A DNA stretch of 64,000 bases from CAYNHQ01 sp964397255 (GTDB lineage Bacteria > Bdellovibrionota_G > JALEGL01 > DATDPG01). The stretch is taken from the NCBI GenBank assembly GCA_964397255.1, contig CAYNHQ010000006.1:1-64000 (forward strand), written 5' to 3'. Position numbers and translations under genes: made by a program. Under the pieces are notes generated by a model. The model searched no databases, was not told where the DNA came from, and was given only the letters and a program-made list of their open reading frames with translations. Positions 6,219 to 14,960 of this stretch are shown in pieces; the stretch's first letter is position 1; every line of letters starts with the position of its first letter.

Positions 6219-7703
6219 TCACCCCAGGGTGAAATAAAAGGTTGCTCCTTTGTTGGGCTCCGACACGGCCCAAATCTCGCCCCCATGCCGGTGAACAATT
6301 CTTTGAACTGTTGCAAGCCCGATTCCGGTTCCCTCAAATTCATTTGTCGCGTGAAGTCGCTGAAATGTGCCGAAGAGTTTATCGGCATATTTCATGTCGA
6401 ACCCTGCTCCGTTATCCCGGACAAAATACGTCGCATGGCCATTTTGATTGCTCTTTCCGAATTCGATTCGAGCATCGGGCTTCTTCGAACTGAATTTCCA
6501 AGCGTTTCCCAAAAGATTGGTGAGAACCACTTGAAGCAACTGTGTATCTCCTTCCGCTACGATTTCCTTTTCGATCCCCATCGTGATCGCCCGATCGGGA
6601 TTGCTCTTTTGCAAATCGATCATCACTCCATGCGCCACGGTCGAGAGATCGACTGATTCCTTTCGGATTTCCTTTCGCGTAAGACGCGACAGACTTAAAA
6701 GACCATCGATGAGGCCGCTCATTTTTTGGGCGGATGCAACCACCCGTTGGAGCGAGTCCTTTCCCTCCTGTGGAAGCAGAGACGAATAATCTTCCAACAG
6801 CACATTACTAAAACCGATCATGCTCCGAAGGGGCGCACGCAAATCGTGAGCTACGGAGTAACTAAAGGCTTCCAATTCTTTATTGATGAGTGCCAATGAG
6901 GTGTTCGCGGATTTCAGTCTTTCTTCGTGTGCCTGTTTCTCTTTAAGAAGGTCATCGATTTGAGCGGCCATCTGATTCGCGCGCGCCGCCACACTTCCAA
7001 ACTCATCACCTGATTTCACGACAATGGGATGAGAGAAATCTCCTCTCCCAAAACGTGAAAAACCGATCGCAAGGTCTTTTACACTGCGAAAAATTCCGCG
7101 GCTTAACGACACAGACAATAAAAGCACAATGGATAGACAAAGGATGTTGATGCAAAGCCTGATACGTCTGGCCTGCGTATGTGCTTTCATCGCGGCCGTG
7201 AACGCTTCGGTGATTTTTGTTTTATCCAGAACGGTGGCTTCCTTCAGAAGTAGCAGCGCATAGGAGCGCTTCTTTTGCATGGCGGTCATCGAAATCACGA
7301 GGGATTCACCCGTCTCAGCCGCAATCAGCCTTCGCGACACGTCGTAAGCAGAGTTGTAATAGTCATTCGTAGCGACTCGAATGGCTTCTGTTTGAGTCTT
7401 GCCTACGACTTCCCGCACTGATGCCAACTCATCAGAAAACTCTTTCATCAGGGAATGCGTCTCTTCCAGGGCTTCGACGTCATTCACAGCGACGGCATCT
7501 TGAAGAGCCCGTTGAATATGCTCGAACTCAGCCTCGAGGCGGGGCCCCAGTTCAACCATCGGAACATAATGATCCTGTATTTCGCTCAAGCGCAGCAGGA
7601 CTCGCGTTGCGATGTATCGATCGGCGATAATCAAAACAACGAACGCAAATGCCATGGCACCTACAATGGCCAAGAGTTTTTCGCGAATCGTGAAATTCAT
7701 CAT
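6219..7703 (-). CDS. Membrane sensor histidine kinase (HAMP, HisKA, HATPase)
   Basis: The 494-residue kinase has a TM helix at about 9-27, a periplasmic helical bundle (28-182) resembling four-helix-bundle sensors, and a second TM at about 183-202. HAMP (about 203-256), a coiled coil, HisKA and HATPase_c follow. The phospho-accepting His286 lies in SVAHDLRAPLR, and the ATPase has NLLGNAWKFS, DNGAGFD and GTGIGLA. The H-box and ATPase style match cyanobacterial and phytochrome-like kinases that signal to Rcp1 receivers, which fits the adjacent receiver gene. The upstream PstS-like gene suggests the signal may be a periplasmic ligand, by context only. Confidence 0.92.
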   Translation of the reverse strand: MMNFTIREKLLAIVGAMAFAFVVLIIADRYIATRVLLRLSEIQDHYVPMVELGPRLEAEFEHIQRALQDAVAVNDVEALEETHSLMKEFSDELASVREVVGKTQTEAIRVATNDYYNSAYDVSRRLIAAETGESLVISMTAMQKKRSYALLLLKEATVLDKTKITEAFTAAMKAHTQARRIRLCINILCLSIVLLLSVSLSRGIFRSVKDLAIGFSRFGRGDFSHPIVVKSGDEFGSVAARANQMAAQIDDLLKEKQAHEERLKSANTSLALINKELEAFSYSVAHDLRAPLRSMIGFSNVLLEDYSSLLPQEGKDSLQRVVASAQKMSGLIDGLLSLSRLTRKEIRKESVDLSTVAHGVMIDLQKSNPDRAITMGIEKEIVAEGDTQLLQVVLTNLLGNAWKFSSKKPDARIEFGKSNQNGHATYFVRDNGAGFDMKYADKLFGTFQRLHATNEFEGTGIGLATVQRIVHRHGGEIWAVSEPNKGATFYFTLG

Positions 7704-7708
7704 TTACC

Positions 7709-8134
7709 CTATTGCACGGTCAGAACTTTAACACCTTCGATCACAGCCTCATCAGAGACATAACCAATGGCGTTAGGGTGCTTCCGCACGTATTCCACCA
7801 CAAGAGTTTCTGTGCCGAGTTCGGGGGGAGGAACATCATGACCCGAGAATATATTTTGCTGCCAATAGTTTTTGATGACATGGACCGGTCGCCGAAAAAC
7901 CACTTCTGAAAATTTTCGACGGACCGCCGACCCCGGATCCAAATCGACGGGTTGTATGACGCTTTCATTGGACCAACGAGTCACTTTCTTCAAAAAAGCA
8001 TCCGAAAGAAATTTCCGATCGACCGTGCTTACCGGATTGCTTGCATTAACGATCACTCGAAATGGGGGCATCGATTCCTGCGGACTCGCCACCGCCGACA
8101 TCGCAATAAGAATGAGGAGTGCGATACGACTCAT
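7709..8134 (-). CDS. PstS-like periplasmic phosphate-binding domain protein
   Basis: The 141-residue product has a signal peptide (residues 1-17) and one lobe of a PBP-like domain. Residues such as RVIVNASNPVSTVDR, LSDAFLKKVTRW and the C-terminal HPNAIGYVSDEAVIEGVKVL are typical of short PstS-related proteins. It is about half the size of a transport PstS and there is no pstCAB nearby, so a sensory or accessory role with the neighbouring kinase and barrel protein is more likely than transport. It lies 5 bases upstream of the kinase and 10 bases after the barrel gene. Confidence 0.75.
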   Translation of the reverse strand: MSRIALLILIAMSAVASPQESMPPFRVIVNASNPVSTVDRKFLSDAFLKKVTRWSNESVIQPVDLDPGSAVRRKFSEVVFRRPVHVIKNYWQQNIFSGHDVPPPELGTETLVVEYVRKHPNAIGYVSDEAVIEGVKVLTVQ

Positions 8135-8144
8135 ACGGGCCCTC

Positions 8145-9338
8145 TCAAAAATAAACTGTCGTTCGAATCATAAATGCTCCCCACTCTCGTTCCAGCGCGT
8201 TAAGTGGTGTCCCTCCATTGATGCTCGGGTCGAGGGCCGCCGTACCGATGTAATAATGGCCCTCGAGTTTCACTAACCAATAGGGGTTGATGTCAAATCG
8301 AAGGGTCCCGGCAATGTCATGCTGCATATTTTCTCTTCCGGAGCGGAGATCCACATTGGGATATAGAAGTGAGTAATAGATACCTGGTTGGAGCCAAGGG
8401 TTCACTCGGTAGGATCCCATGGCATAGGCACGCTCACTAGTAATCGTCGGACTGGAGGGAAATACGGTGGGGTCGCTACTATCGGAACTGACACGCCAAC
8501 GGCTGTATTCCGCGGAGAGAAGAAGATCGTGGAGAGAATACTCGAGCGAACCCACCCAGAGCACCGCTGGAATTTCAACATCTGCCGTCCCTCCTGTCGT
8601 ACTGGAAAGCAAAGTCGTATCCAACCTGAGCGCTTGAAGGCTTCCTCCCACTCGAAGGCCCTCGACCGGAAGACCCCAGAGGAGGCGCCCCCCCACGACA
8701 TAGGGGGTGGAGAGATGCACCACTTGAATGGGGCTCCCCGGCGTGTCGGGGATTTCCAGAAAGATGGTCCCGCCATACACTCGATAGTCGAGTGATCCAA
8801 TGTCGCTTAAATCGACGTAGCCGTAAATTTCCATGCCTGTTTGGGCGAGGAGAAAATCGCGGTTTTGCGTGGGATAGATTGATTGTGGGAGAAAAATCGG
8901 CACTCTGGCTGAGTCAGCATCGCTACTATCATTATAAAGACCAAACGGAAGCTTCACTCTCCCCGCACGAATACCCAACCAATCAAACCAGTGGTAATCG
9001 AGGTAAAACCAGTCGGCTTTGATATCAAAATTTCCAAGGTCCCCCAGTTTCCGAGAATAAAGCTGTAGACCGACGCGGAGATCATCTGTCAACGACTTTG
9101 TAAAATTGATCCCGACATCAGTGAATTCAAAACTTCCCCGGGTGGAGTTCATCAAATAATTATTGTCGGTCGACACCATGAACCCTTGGCTGACAAAGCC
9201 ATGGATTTCCAGTGAAAGAGGTTCTTCTTTCGATCCTATTTCGGCAGCCGGCACCGGCGAAACAAAGATAATCAAGGCCAGAGGAACCAAGCGATCCAGC
9301 CAACCGCGAGTAGTTTTTTTCACTTGATTTTTCATCAT
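8145..9338 (-). CDS. Outer-membrane beta-barrel (porin-like) protein
   Basis: The 397-residue product has a long N-region with a signal peptide (cleavage about PAA-E near residue 32). It then has alternating amphipathic strands rich in Tyr, Gly and Trp, ending in RTTVYF, a terminal Phe typical of BAM substrates. FVSQGFMVSTDNNY near the mature N-terminus resembles porins of the phosphate-selective or OprP-like superfamily. Its pairing with a PstS-like protein supports involvement with an anionic ligand, but specificity is inference. It is co-transcribed with two-component genes on both sides. Confidence 0.8.
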   Translation of the reverse strand: MMKNQVKKTTRGWLDRLVPLALIIFVSPVPAAEIGSKEEPLSLEIHGFVSQGFMVSTDNNYLMNSTRGSFEFTDVGINFTKSLTDDLRVGLQLYSRKLGDLGNFDIKADWFYLDYHWFDWLGIRAGRVKLPFGLYNDSSDADSARVPIFLPQSIYPTQNRDFLLAQTGMEIYGYVDLSDIGSLDYRVYGGTIFLEIPDTPGSPIQVVHLSTPYVVGGRLLWGLPVEGLRVGGSLQALRLDTTLLSSTTGGTADVEIPAVLWVGSLEYSLHDLLLSAEYSRWRVSSDSSDPTVFPSSPTITSERAYAMGSYRVNPWLQPGIYYSLLYPNVDLRSGRENMQHDIAGTLRFDINPYWLVKLEGHYYIGTAALDPSINGGTPLNALEREWGAFMIRTTVYF

Positions 9339-9342
9339 GGGC

Positions 9343-9732
9343 TCACCTTTTATGTTGTTTCACTGCTTCCAGTAGACCCGTTAAATCAATTGGCTTTCGA
9401 AGAATGGCCACAGGCGCAATGGGTTTGGCCGCGTCATCCGCGTGGCCCGTAGCCGTAATGACAATGATGGGGATCAACTTCAATTTCGAATCGAGCTTCC
9501 GCTCCTCATTAAACTCCCAGCCATTCATGTTCGGCATCATGAGATCTAGTAAAATTAGCGAAGGGAGAGAAGATGCGCCACGAAGATATTCAAGCGCTTC
9601 CAATCCGTCTGCCGCGGTGGCTACCCGATATCCTTCAAACTGCAAAATATCTCGCAACGAATCACGGATGCCTTGATCATCATCTACAACCAAGACGTTT
9701 GCGTGATTGGCCTCCTCACTTTGTCTACTCAT
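9343..9732 (-). CDS. Single-domain response regulator
   Basis: This is a 129-residue CheY-like receiver with VVDDDQG, phospho-acceptor in LLDLMMP, Thr in VITATG and Lys in ILRKPID. No output domain. It lies 13 bases downstream of the hybrid kinase gene and 4 bases upstream of the barrel gene, so it probably receives phosphate from one of the two kinases of the operon. Confidence 0.9.
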   Translation of the reverse strand: MSRQSEEANHANVLVVDDDQGIRDSLRDILQFEGYRVATAADGLEALEYLRGASSLPSLILLDLMMPNMNGWEFNEERKLDSKLKLIPIIVITATGHADDAAKPIAPVAILRKPIDLTGLLEAVKQHKR

Positions 9733-9745
9733 TCTTCCCTCCCCG

Positions 9746-10888
9746 CTACATCACATGACGCTCTTTCGGCAGCTCCACCTCGAAAATTGCGCCTTCTCCC
9801 GGCGAGCTCTTCACTCGGATGGCGCCCCCATGAGCATTGATGATTTGATTTACAATCCAGAGTCCAAGACCAAACCCACTGTAATGTTCATTGGGTACCG
9901 CCCGTTCGAATCGGCCGAAAATGCGCCCCTGATCTTCGGGCTTAATACCAATGCCGTGATCGCGAACAGAAAAATGTACCTTGCCGGAATTGCTGACGGC
10001 ATTGACCTCGATCGGCTTCCCCGGTCCATATTTGATCGCGTTCGAGAGAAGATTTGTCACGACTTGATCGAGACGCATCCGGTCCCATTTTCCCTTGACC
10101 GGTGACTCTGCCCAAACAATCAAATGACATCGGGCCCTGTCAATTTCAGGTCGCATTCGATCGGCAACCGATTGAATCAAGTGCGTGAGATCCATATCCT
10201 CGTATTGAAGATCAAGCCGGCCTGCCGTAATTCGTGAGATATCCAGAAGAGTTTCGATTAAAAGCGTGAGCCGGTGAATTTGATTTTTAGCTACCTTGAG
10301 ATCCGAAACCATCCGTTCGGAACTAACTTTGGACGGGTCTTGTAGAAGATTCCGAAGCAGGAAATCAATATGAAGTTGTAAGGGAGTCAAAGGCGTCTTG
10401 AGTTCATGAGAAGCTATGGAAAGAAACTCGTCACGGACTCGTACCGACTCTTGAAGATCTCGTAGAAGTGCCACTCGTTCTTCATCTGATTTTTTTCGCT
10501 CCCGGCGCGAAGTGGCCTCACGGAGTTCGCGGAAAACGGCGGGAGCGAGACGAGTCAATTTATCTTTGAGAACGTAATCGTGCGCCCCCTCGATCATCGC
10601 CGTAACGGCAATATCTTCCCCGACAGTTCCCGAGACAAGAATAAATGGAAGATCGAGGTGTTTGGATTGCATCAGTTTGAGCGCTTCGAGACCCGAAAAC
10701 TTAGGCATGCTGTAATCGGCTATGATGATGTCCCAGTTTTCTCTGGTGAGAGCAGATTCCATGGCTTCGGGTGTGTCGACCCGTTCGAACATAAGCTCAA
10801 AACCCCCTTTGCGCAGATTGTGAACCACGAGCTCGGCGTCATCGGGGGTATCTTCAACCAGCAACAGCCGTATAGGCTTCCCCATCAT
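9746..10888 (-). CDS. Receiver-histidine kinase hybrid (REC-HisKA-HATPase)
   Basis: The 380-residue protein is soluble. An N-terminal receiver (residues 6-125, Asp58 in IIADYSMP, Lys in VLKDK) is joined to HisKA with His161 in IASHELKTPL and to HATPase_c with NLLSNAIKYG, DHGIGI and FGLGLWIV. No TM or sensor domain is visible, so it is controlled by phosphorylation of its own receiver or by partners. It is the first gene of the six-gene operon. A second ATG one codon in is equally possible, and no clear ribosome binding site decides between them. Confidence 0.92.
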   Translation of the reverse strand: MMGKPIRLLLVEDTPDDAELVVHNLRKGGFELMFERVDTPEAMESALTRENWDIIIADYSMPKFSGLEALKLMQSKHLDLPFILVSGTVGEDIAVTAMIEGAHDYVLKDKLTRLAPAVFRELREATSRRERKKSDEERVALLRDLQESVRVRDEFLSIASHELKTPLTPLQLHIDFLLRNLLQDPSKVSSERMVSDLKVAKNQIHRLTLLIETLLDISRITAGRLDLQYEDMDLTHLIQSVADRMRPEIDRARCHLIVWAESPVKGKWDRMRLDQVVTNLLSNAIKYGPGKPIEVNAVSNSGKVHFSVRDHGIGIKPEDQGRIFGRFERAVPNEHYSGFGLGLWIVNQIINAHGGAIRVKSSPGEGAIFEVELPKERHVM

Positions 10889-11222
10889 AATTAAATATAG
10901 CGAATCCCATCCCGGCTGATGATCTCCAGACGAATCGAAGTCGTTATGTAAAAAATGACGTCATATTATAGACTTAAGGCTCGTTCCTTTGTTCGCGACC
11001 TCTCGGAGAGAATTCCTGTGGTAATTTCGACTCATCGCATTCAGTCTCTGGAGCGAATAATTTAAAAATGTCAATGGAGTTTTTTTCGATTTTCCTAGTA
11101 CCCGCCAAGATCTCAAATGTGGTAAAAAGCACTTCCGGGTAGTCGTATTAAACATTAATTTGGCCGGACCCGAGGAATATTCGTAGGGATCCCCGAGCTC
11201 GACCCAGAGCATGGAGGTCTCT
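10889..11222. promoter_or_regulatory. 334-bp intergenic region with candidate promoter for the two-component operon
   Basis: No gene is convincing here. On the minus strand a TATAAT (10965-10970) is followed directly by the perfect palindrome TGACGTCA (10956-10963), about 75 bases upstream of the kinase gene. That is a reasonable promoter-operator pair, although no good -35 box is seen. On the plus strand a GGAGG lies before the receiver gene at 11223. Confidence 0.35.
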
Positions 11223-11759
11223 ATGAAACTTGCTTTAGAATTCCTTTCTCATTTCTTTTCCAGATTAGCCGAGCCCGTGCCCTTCGGTAGAACCTTTGAC
11301 GCCGTCTCCGTTTGGCCCGTTTCTTTGCCTTCTTCCGTTGCATTTCTATCTTGGGCCGAGTCGACTACACGGCCTGAGGCTTTATCGGCAACAGACCATA
11401 TACTGGTCGTCGAAGATGACAGAGATACGCGCGAAATTTTAGCTAAATATCTCCGTTCAATTGGTTATCACGTAGAAACTGCTTCGGATGGGATAGAGGG
11501 ACTGGACCAACTTTACAAGCATCCTCGCAGCCTGATTTTCCTCGATCTAAAAATGCCTGGAATGGATGGATTCGAATTTCTTCAGAAAATGCACGAGGAC
11601 CCCATGGTATCGGAAGCTCCGATGGTGCTGGTAACGGGTGATGAGGAAGCTGCACAATCCGCCGCACAGGTTCAAGCCACGGGTATTCTACGAAAACCGT
11701 TTGAGCTCGATTCCCTGCTGAATTACGCGGAAAAATACTGTTCATTAGAGCGCCACTGA
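11223..11759 (+). CDS. Response regulator with unusual N-terminal extension
   Basis: The 178-residue product ends in a receiver domain (residues about 60-175; VVEDDRDTRE, FLDLKMPGMDG, LVTGDE, ILRKPFE). The first 55 residues are hydrophobic and Pro/Ser-rich, without a recognised domain. The start at 11223 is chosen for its GGAGG ribosome binding site 5 bases upstream. The receiver alone would start near ATDHILVVEDD. The extension could be an anchor or simply non-conserved, and it is odd for a cytoplasmic receiver. Confidence 0.8.
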   Translation: MKLALEFLSHFFSRLAEPVPFGRTFDAVSVWPVSLPSSVAFLSWAESTTRPEALSATDHILVVEDDRDTREILAKYLRSIGYHVETASDGIEGLDQLYKHPRSLIFLDLKMPGMDGFEFLQKMHEDPMVSEAPMVLVTGDEEAAQSAAQVQATGILRKPFELDSLLNYAEKYCSLERH

Positions 11760-11817
11760 GAGACACGGATAAAATTTTCATCTGGAGGCAAAACGCTTCT
11801 TTTCTGTACAATCCGGT

Positions 11818-12828
11818 TTGTTGCACAGGTATTTTTCATCCCTCTTCTTTTTCTCGATCGTCTTGGCAATTCAGCTGGCTGTTGCCGAGACAAAACTGAC
11901 GGAAAAAGAAACGAAACTTCTTGGAACGTACCAAGGCTGGCCCATTGCTTATCGACTGCTGGAAGATCGGCTCCGCGCCGATGCGTTTTGCGATCGTTCG
12001 CTGGAGCTCTTACAGCCTACAAAAGTACGATATGACGGAAAAGCCGTTTCTGAAAAAATGGTCGATGAAGCGAAACCGGCCAAACGACGGGGCTACGTAC
12101 TCACTCCCAAGGCACGTGAAATGGCGAAAGAATTTCTCGACAAACACGAGGATGCTTTTGCCCGCTCTGAAAGTGAAACAAAGGTATCCAAACATCTTGT
12201 GGCTTCTCTCCTCTGGATCGAAACAAAGTATGGAAAGAATGTGGGAAAACACAGGGCCTTCAGCGTTCTCTTGAGCCTGGCCGCCCTCAGTATTCCTGAA
12301 TTCGGAAAGGGAGCAGCGAATCGAATTTTTCGGCAGGATGTGAAGAAGAAATGGAAAGTCGGGAAATTTGCCGATGCCACTTATTGGGAAAATCGTGCCG
12401 TTAAAGAAGTGGGTGAAGCTTGGTATGTTGAACTCAAATCCTTTTTGGAGATTTTCGTTCTTCTGAAAGATTTCATGGAGTCGAATACAAAATATAAAAT
12501 GATTTATGCGATTCCGGGCTCATTTACGGGAGCTCTCGGATTCGGGCAATTTCAACCCGCAACGGCTTTAGAGTACCTGTTAAGTGCGGATGGAACGCTT
12601 CGTGAAATCAATCTTTGGGACTATGACGACACCATCCAACTGGTTTCAGAAAAACTGCAACGAGATGGCTGGACGCCTGAATCCAGTGACGATCAAAAAA
12701 GAAATGCGATTCGGAAGTACAATCGATCCGAAAGATACGTCTCTTCGGTTTGGGGGCTTTATCGTTGCCTTGAAACCAATGACCCAAAGATCTGCGAAGA
12801 GATCTACGCCGAGTCCCGTACTGATTGA
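11818..12828 (+). CDS. MltB-type lytic murein transglycosylase
   Basis: This enzyme cleaves the MurNAc-GlcNAc bond of peptidoglycan with anhydro-sugar formation in the periplasm. The 336-residue protein has an N-terminal signal segment (residues 5-23). The GH103/SLT-2 features are the catalytic Glu135 in LLWIETKYGKNVGKHRA, FTGALGFGQFQPA, and INLWDYDDTI followed by RDGW, all characteristic of MltB. The N-terminal third is less typical. The start is TTG with no close ribosome binding site, so the true N-terminus is uncertain. The gene stands alone between signalling genes. Confidence 0.87.
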   Translation: MLHRYFSSLFFFSIVLAIQLAVAETKLTEKETKLLGTYQGWPIAYRLLEDRLRADAFCDRSLELLQPTKVRYDGKAVSEKMVDEAKPAKRRGYVLTPKAREMAKEFLDKHEDAFARSESETKVSKHLVASLLWIETKYGKNVGKHRAFSVLLSLAALSIPEFGKGAANRIFRQDVKKKWKVGKFADATYWENRAVKEVGEAWYVELKSFLEIFVLLKDFMESNTKYKMIYAIPGSFTGALGFGQFQPATALEYLLSADGTLREINLWDYDDTIQLVSEKLQRDGWTPESSDDQKRNAIRKYNRSERYVSSVWGLYRCLETNDPKICEEIYAESRTD

Positions 12829-12911
12829 AATAATTAGACATTTTTCTGTCGTTTGACGCTGTACAAAATCCTGCTAAGGTACGCCAAGTTATTGAATTAT
12901 TGGGGGTACCC

Positions 12912-13610
12912 ATGAACGCATTGGAAATCCGGATTCGAGAGGCCTTAAAAAAGCGCAAAATGAAAGTGATCGATTTGGCGCGCGAACTCAAAGTGAGCCG
13001 CGCAGCACTTTATCATCTCTTTAAGGGAAATTTTAGCCGCGAAATGCTTTCACGTATCTCGGATACTCTCGGAATTCCCCCGCATGCCCTTCTGGCACCG
13101 GAGGGAGTCGAGATCAGCCCCCATCATGAAAAAATGATTGAAGCTTACAACCACGCCTCGACCGAAATTAGGGCAACCGTGGATGAAGCGTTGGGAATTG
13201 CGCCGGGGCACTTGGCGAACCGGCCGCTTGTCTTTGTCGTGGACGATCTCGAAGACAACGTAGCCCTTCTCCGCCGATGCCTTCGAAATGATTTCGAAGT
13301 CATGGAATTTACGGATCCGAAGGCTGCGCTAGAAGCCGCCAAAAGTTACAAGGTTCAAATGGTGATTTCGGATCAGCGAATGCCCGGCATGACAGGAACG
13401 GAATTTCTTTCCAAGTTGGGAGAGGTAGGAAAACCGGTGGGAAAAATTCTGGTTTCGGCCTATTCCGACAATGAAGCCCTCATGGATGCCATCAACGAAT
13501 CGCGTGTCGATGCGTTTTTGTTGAAACCCGTAAAACCCGACCTTCTCCGCGACTACGTCCGAAAGACTCTGCTCCGAAAAGCCGAAACAGAGTCGGCACC
13601 GATTCATTAA
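12912..13610 (+). CDS. XRE-type HTH and receiver fusion regulator
   Basis: The 232-residue protein fuses a lambda-repressor-like HTH (residues about 3-60; LAREL, VSRAALYHLFKG) to a C-terminal receiver (about 98-225; VVDDLEDN, phospho-acceptor in VISDQRMPGMTG, LLKPVKP). Such receivers resemble those of HD-GYP and RpfG proteins, but no effector follows. Having the DNA-binding domain first and the receiver last reverses the common order. The ATG at 12912 is preceded by a GGGGG ribosome binding site at 6 bases. A phosphorylation-controlled repressor is the simplest reading; targets are unknown. Confidence 0.85.
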   Translation: MNALEIRIREALKKRKMKVIDLARELKVSRAALYHLFKGNFSREMLSRISDTLGIPPHALLAPEGVEISPHHEKMIEAYNHASTEIRATVDEALGIAPGHLANRPLVFVVDDLEDNVALLRRCLRNDFEVMEFTDPKAALEAAKSYKVQMVISDQRMPGMTGTEFLSKLGEVGKPVGKILVSAYSDNEALMDAINESRVDAFLLKPVKPDLLRDYVRKTLLRKAETESAPIH

Positions 13611-13779
13611 GCGTTTTCGGACTTTAGACTACCGATTCCGACCTCACGACTTTTTTCAGAGGGGATAAAATTCTTTCATAGTTGACAAGGCACAGAACTA
13701 TTGTTCCCCCTTATATTTCAATTGGTTACGCGATAAAATTAGGTGTGGTTTTTGAATAAATTGTAGTTGGGAAAGGGAA

Positions 13780-14904
13780 ATGGGTATTTCTGGCCGACCT
13801 CATAATTTTCTGATTCTAACCGTTTTCTTCCTCGCTTTCGCGGGATGTCTTTCCACGGGCGGGAATGGGGGAGATTCTTCCGCCTCAATGGTTACACCCG
13901 AAACGCACAAAGCATTTCCAATTACGGCTTCAAGCAAACATGGTTCAACCACTTGTAACGATTGCCATGGAAAATTCGATACCTTCTCACAGTTTTCATG
14001 CATCGATTGTCATACCCATGCGCAAGCGGAGACCACTTCGAAGCACTCGGGAATATCCGGGTACATTTATGACAGCACCGCCTGTTATAGCTGCCATCCC
14101 GACGGAACTACCGCGGGAAGTTACGATCATGAAACTTTCTTCCCTATCGCAGCGGCGACAAAGCATGCGGGGATTGCTTGCGCCAGCTGTCACTTAGATC
14201 CCAACAACCGGTTGGTACTCGGGTGCGCTACCGAAGTCTGCCACAGCAAAGCCACCACGGATACCCAACATTCCTCAGTTTCGGGCTACACGTATGACAG
14301 TACGCCCTGCTACGGATGTCATCCACAGGGAACAGCGGATCTTGCTTCTACGGTGAACCATCAGACGACCTTCACGATCGGCAGCGGGACTAAGCATGAG
14401 AAAACGACGACAACCTTGCCGGGACCTTCTGGAGTAAGCGGTACACTGATTAGTTGCTCCGATTGTCATATCGACCCGACGAATCGGCCCGCGATAAACT
14501 GCACAAATTGTCACACTCAAACCAGTTCTGCCACCGCACATTCCAAGGTCAAGGCTTCCGCCACGCCGAATTATCCAGGAGGTTATGTTTGGAATACTGC
14601 AGACTGTATCGACTGCCATGCTTACACCAATCCGTCGCATACGACGATCCCGAGCGTGTATCTTGTCAGCGATCATACGAAGTGCGTCGCAGTTCTCCCG
14701 GCGGGGAACACGGTTACGGTGGGGATCACGCATCAGGGTGGTGGACAATGTCGGAATTGTCACACGATTAAATTGGCGTCTACACCGTTCACGCCGCCAC
14801 AATCCGCTACAGATTTTGGAGTCTACAGCTGCTCAAACCACCACCACTCTGCAAGACAAAATTGTACTTGCGACACCATGAGTCTAGGGAATTGCAACCA
14901 ATAA
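13780..14904 (+). CDS. Multihaem cytochrome c lipoprotein (about 10 haems)
   Basis: The 374-residue protein has a signal peptide with lipobox FAGC (residue about 23), nine CX2CH motifs and one CX4CH (CATEVCH). About ten covalent haems are expected. Tandem blocks of the form SGYxYDSTxCYxCHP, then FPIxxxTKH and CxxCHxDPxNR, show internal duplication. The last 30 residues are rich in Cys and His (CSNHHH) without a complete motif. It should sit in the outer or inner membrane leaflet facing the periplasm or outside. With the barrel gene two genes downstream it resembles a porin-cytochrome electron conduit. Confidence 0.9.
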   Translation: MGISGRPHNFLILTVFFLAFAGCLSTGGNGGDSSASMVTPETHKAFPITASSKHGSTTCNDCHGKFDTFSQFSCIDCHTHAQAETTSKHSGISGYIYDSTACYSCHPDGTTAGSYDHETFFPIAAATKHAGIACASCHLDPNNRLVLGCATEVCHSKATTDTQHSSVSGYTYDSTPCYGCHPQGTADLASTVNHQTTFTIGSGTKHEKTTTTLPGPSGVSGTLISCSDCHIDPTNRPAINCTNCHTQTSSATAHSKVKASATPNYPGGYVWNTADCIDCHAYTNPSHTTIPSVYLVSDHTKCVAVLPAGNTVTVGITHQGGGQCRNCHTIKLASTPFTPPQSATDFGVYSCSNHHHSARQNCTCDTMSLGNCNQ

Positions 14905-14960
14905 TCCTTTTTAAATACGCAGTCTGAATTTCCTTACGGATATGATCGATCTCCAAGATA

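Noticed and set aside
8388..8800. Long frames on both strands inside the barrel gene
   Set aside because: Shadows of the outer-membrane barrel gene in other frames. They have no domain and are Trp/Arg-rich in a frame-shifted way.
10961..11212. Open frame of 83 codons on the minus strand between the two-component operon and the receiver gene
   Set aside because: No recognisable protein features or ribosome binding site, and it covers the likely promoter. I treat the region as intergenic.
13682..13716. TTGACA upstream of the multihaem cytochrome gene
   Set aside because: No -10 box at acceptable spacing follows; a TTATAT lies too far away.
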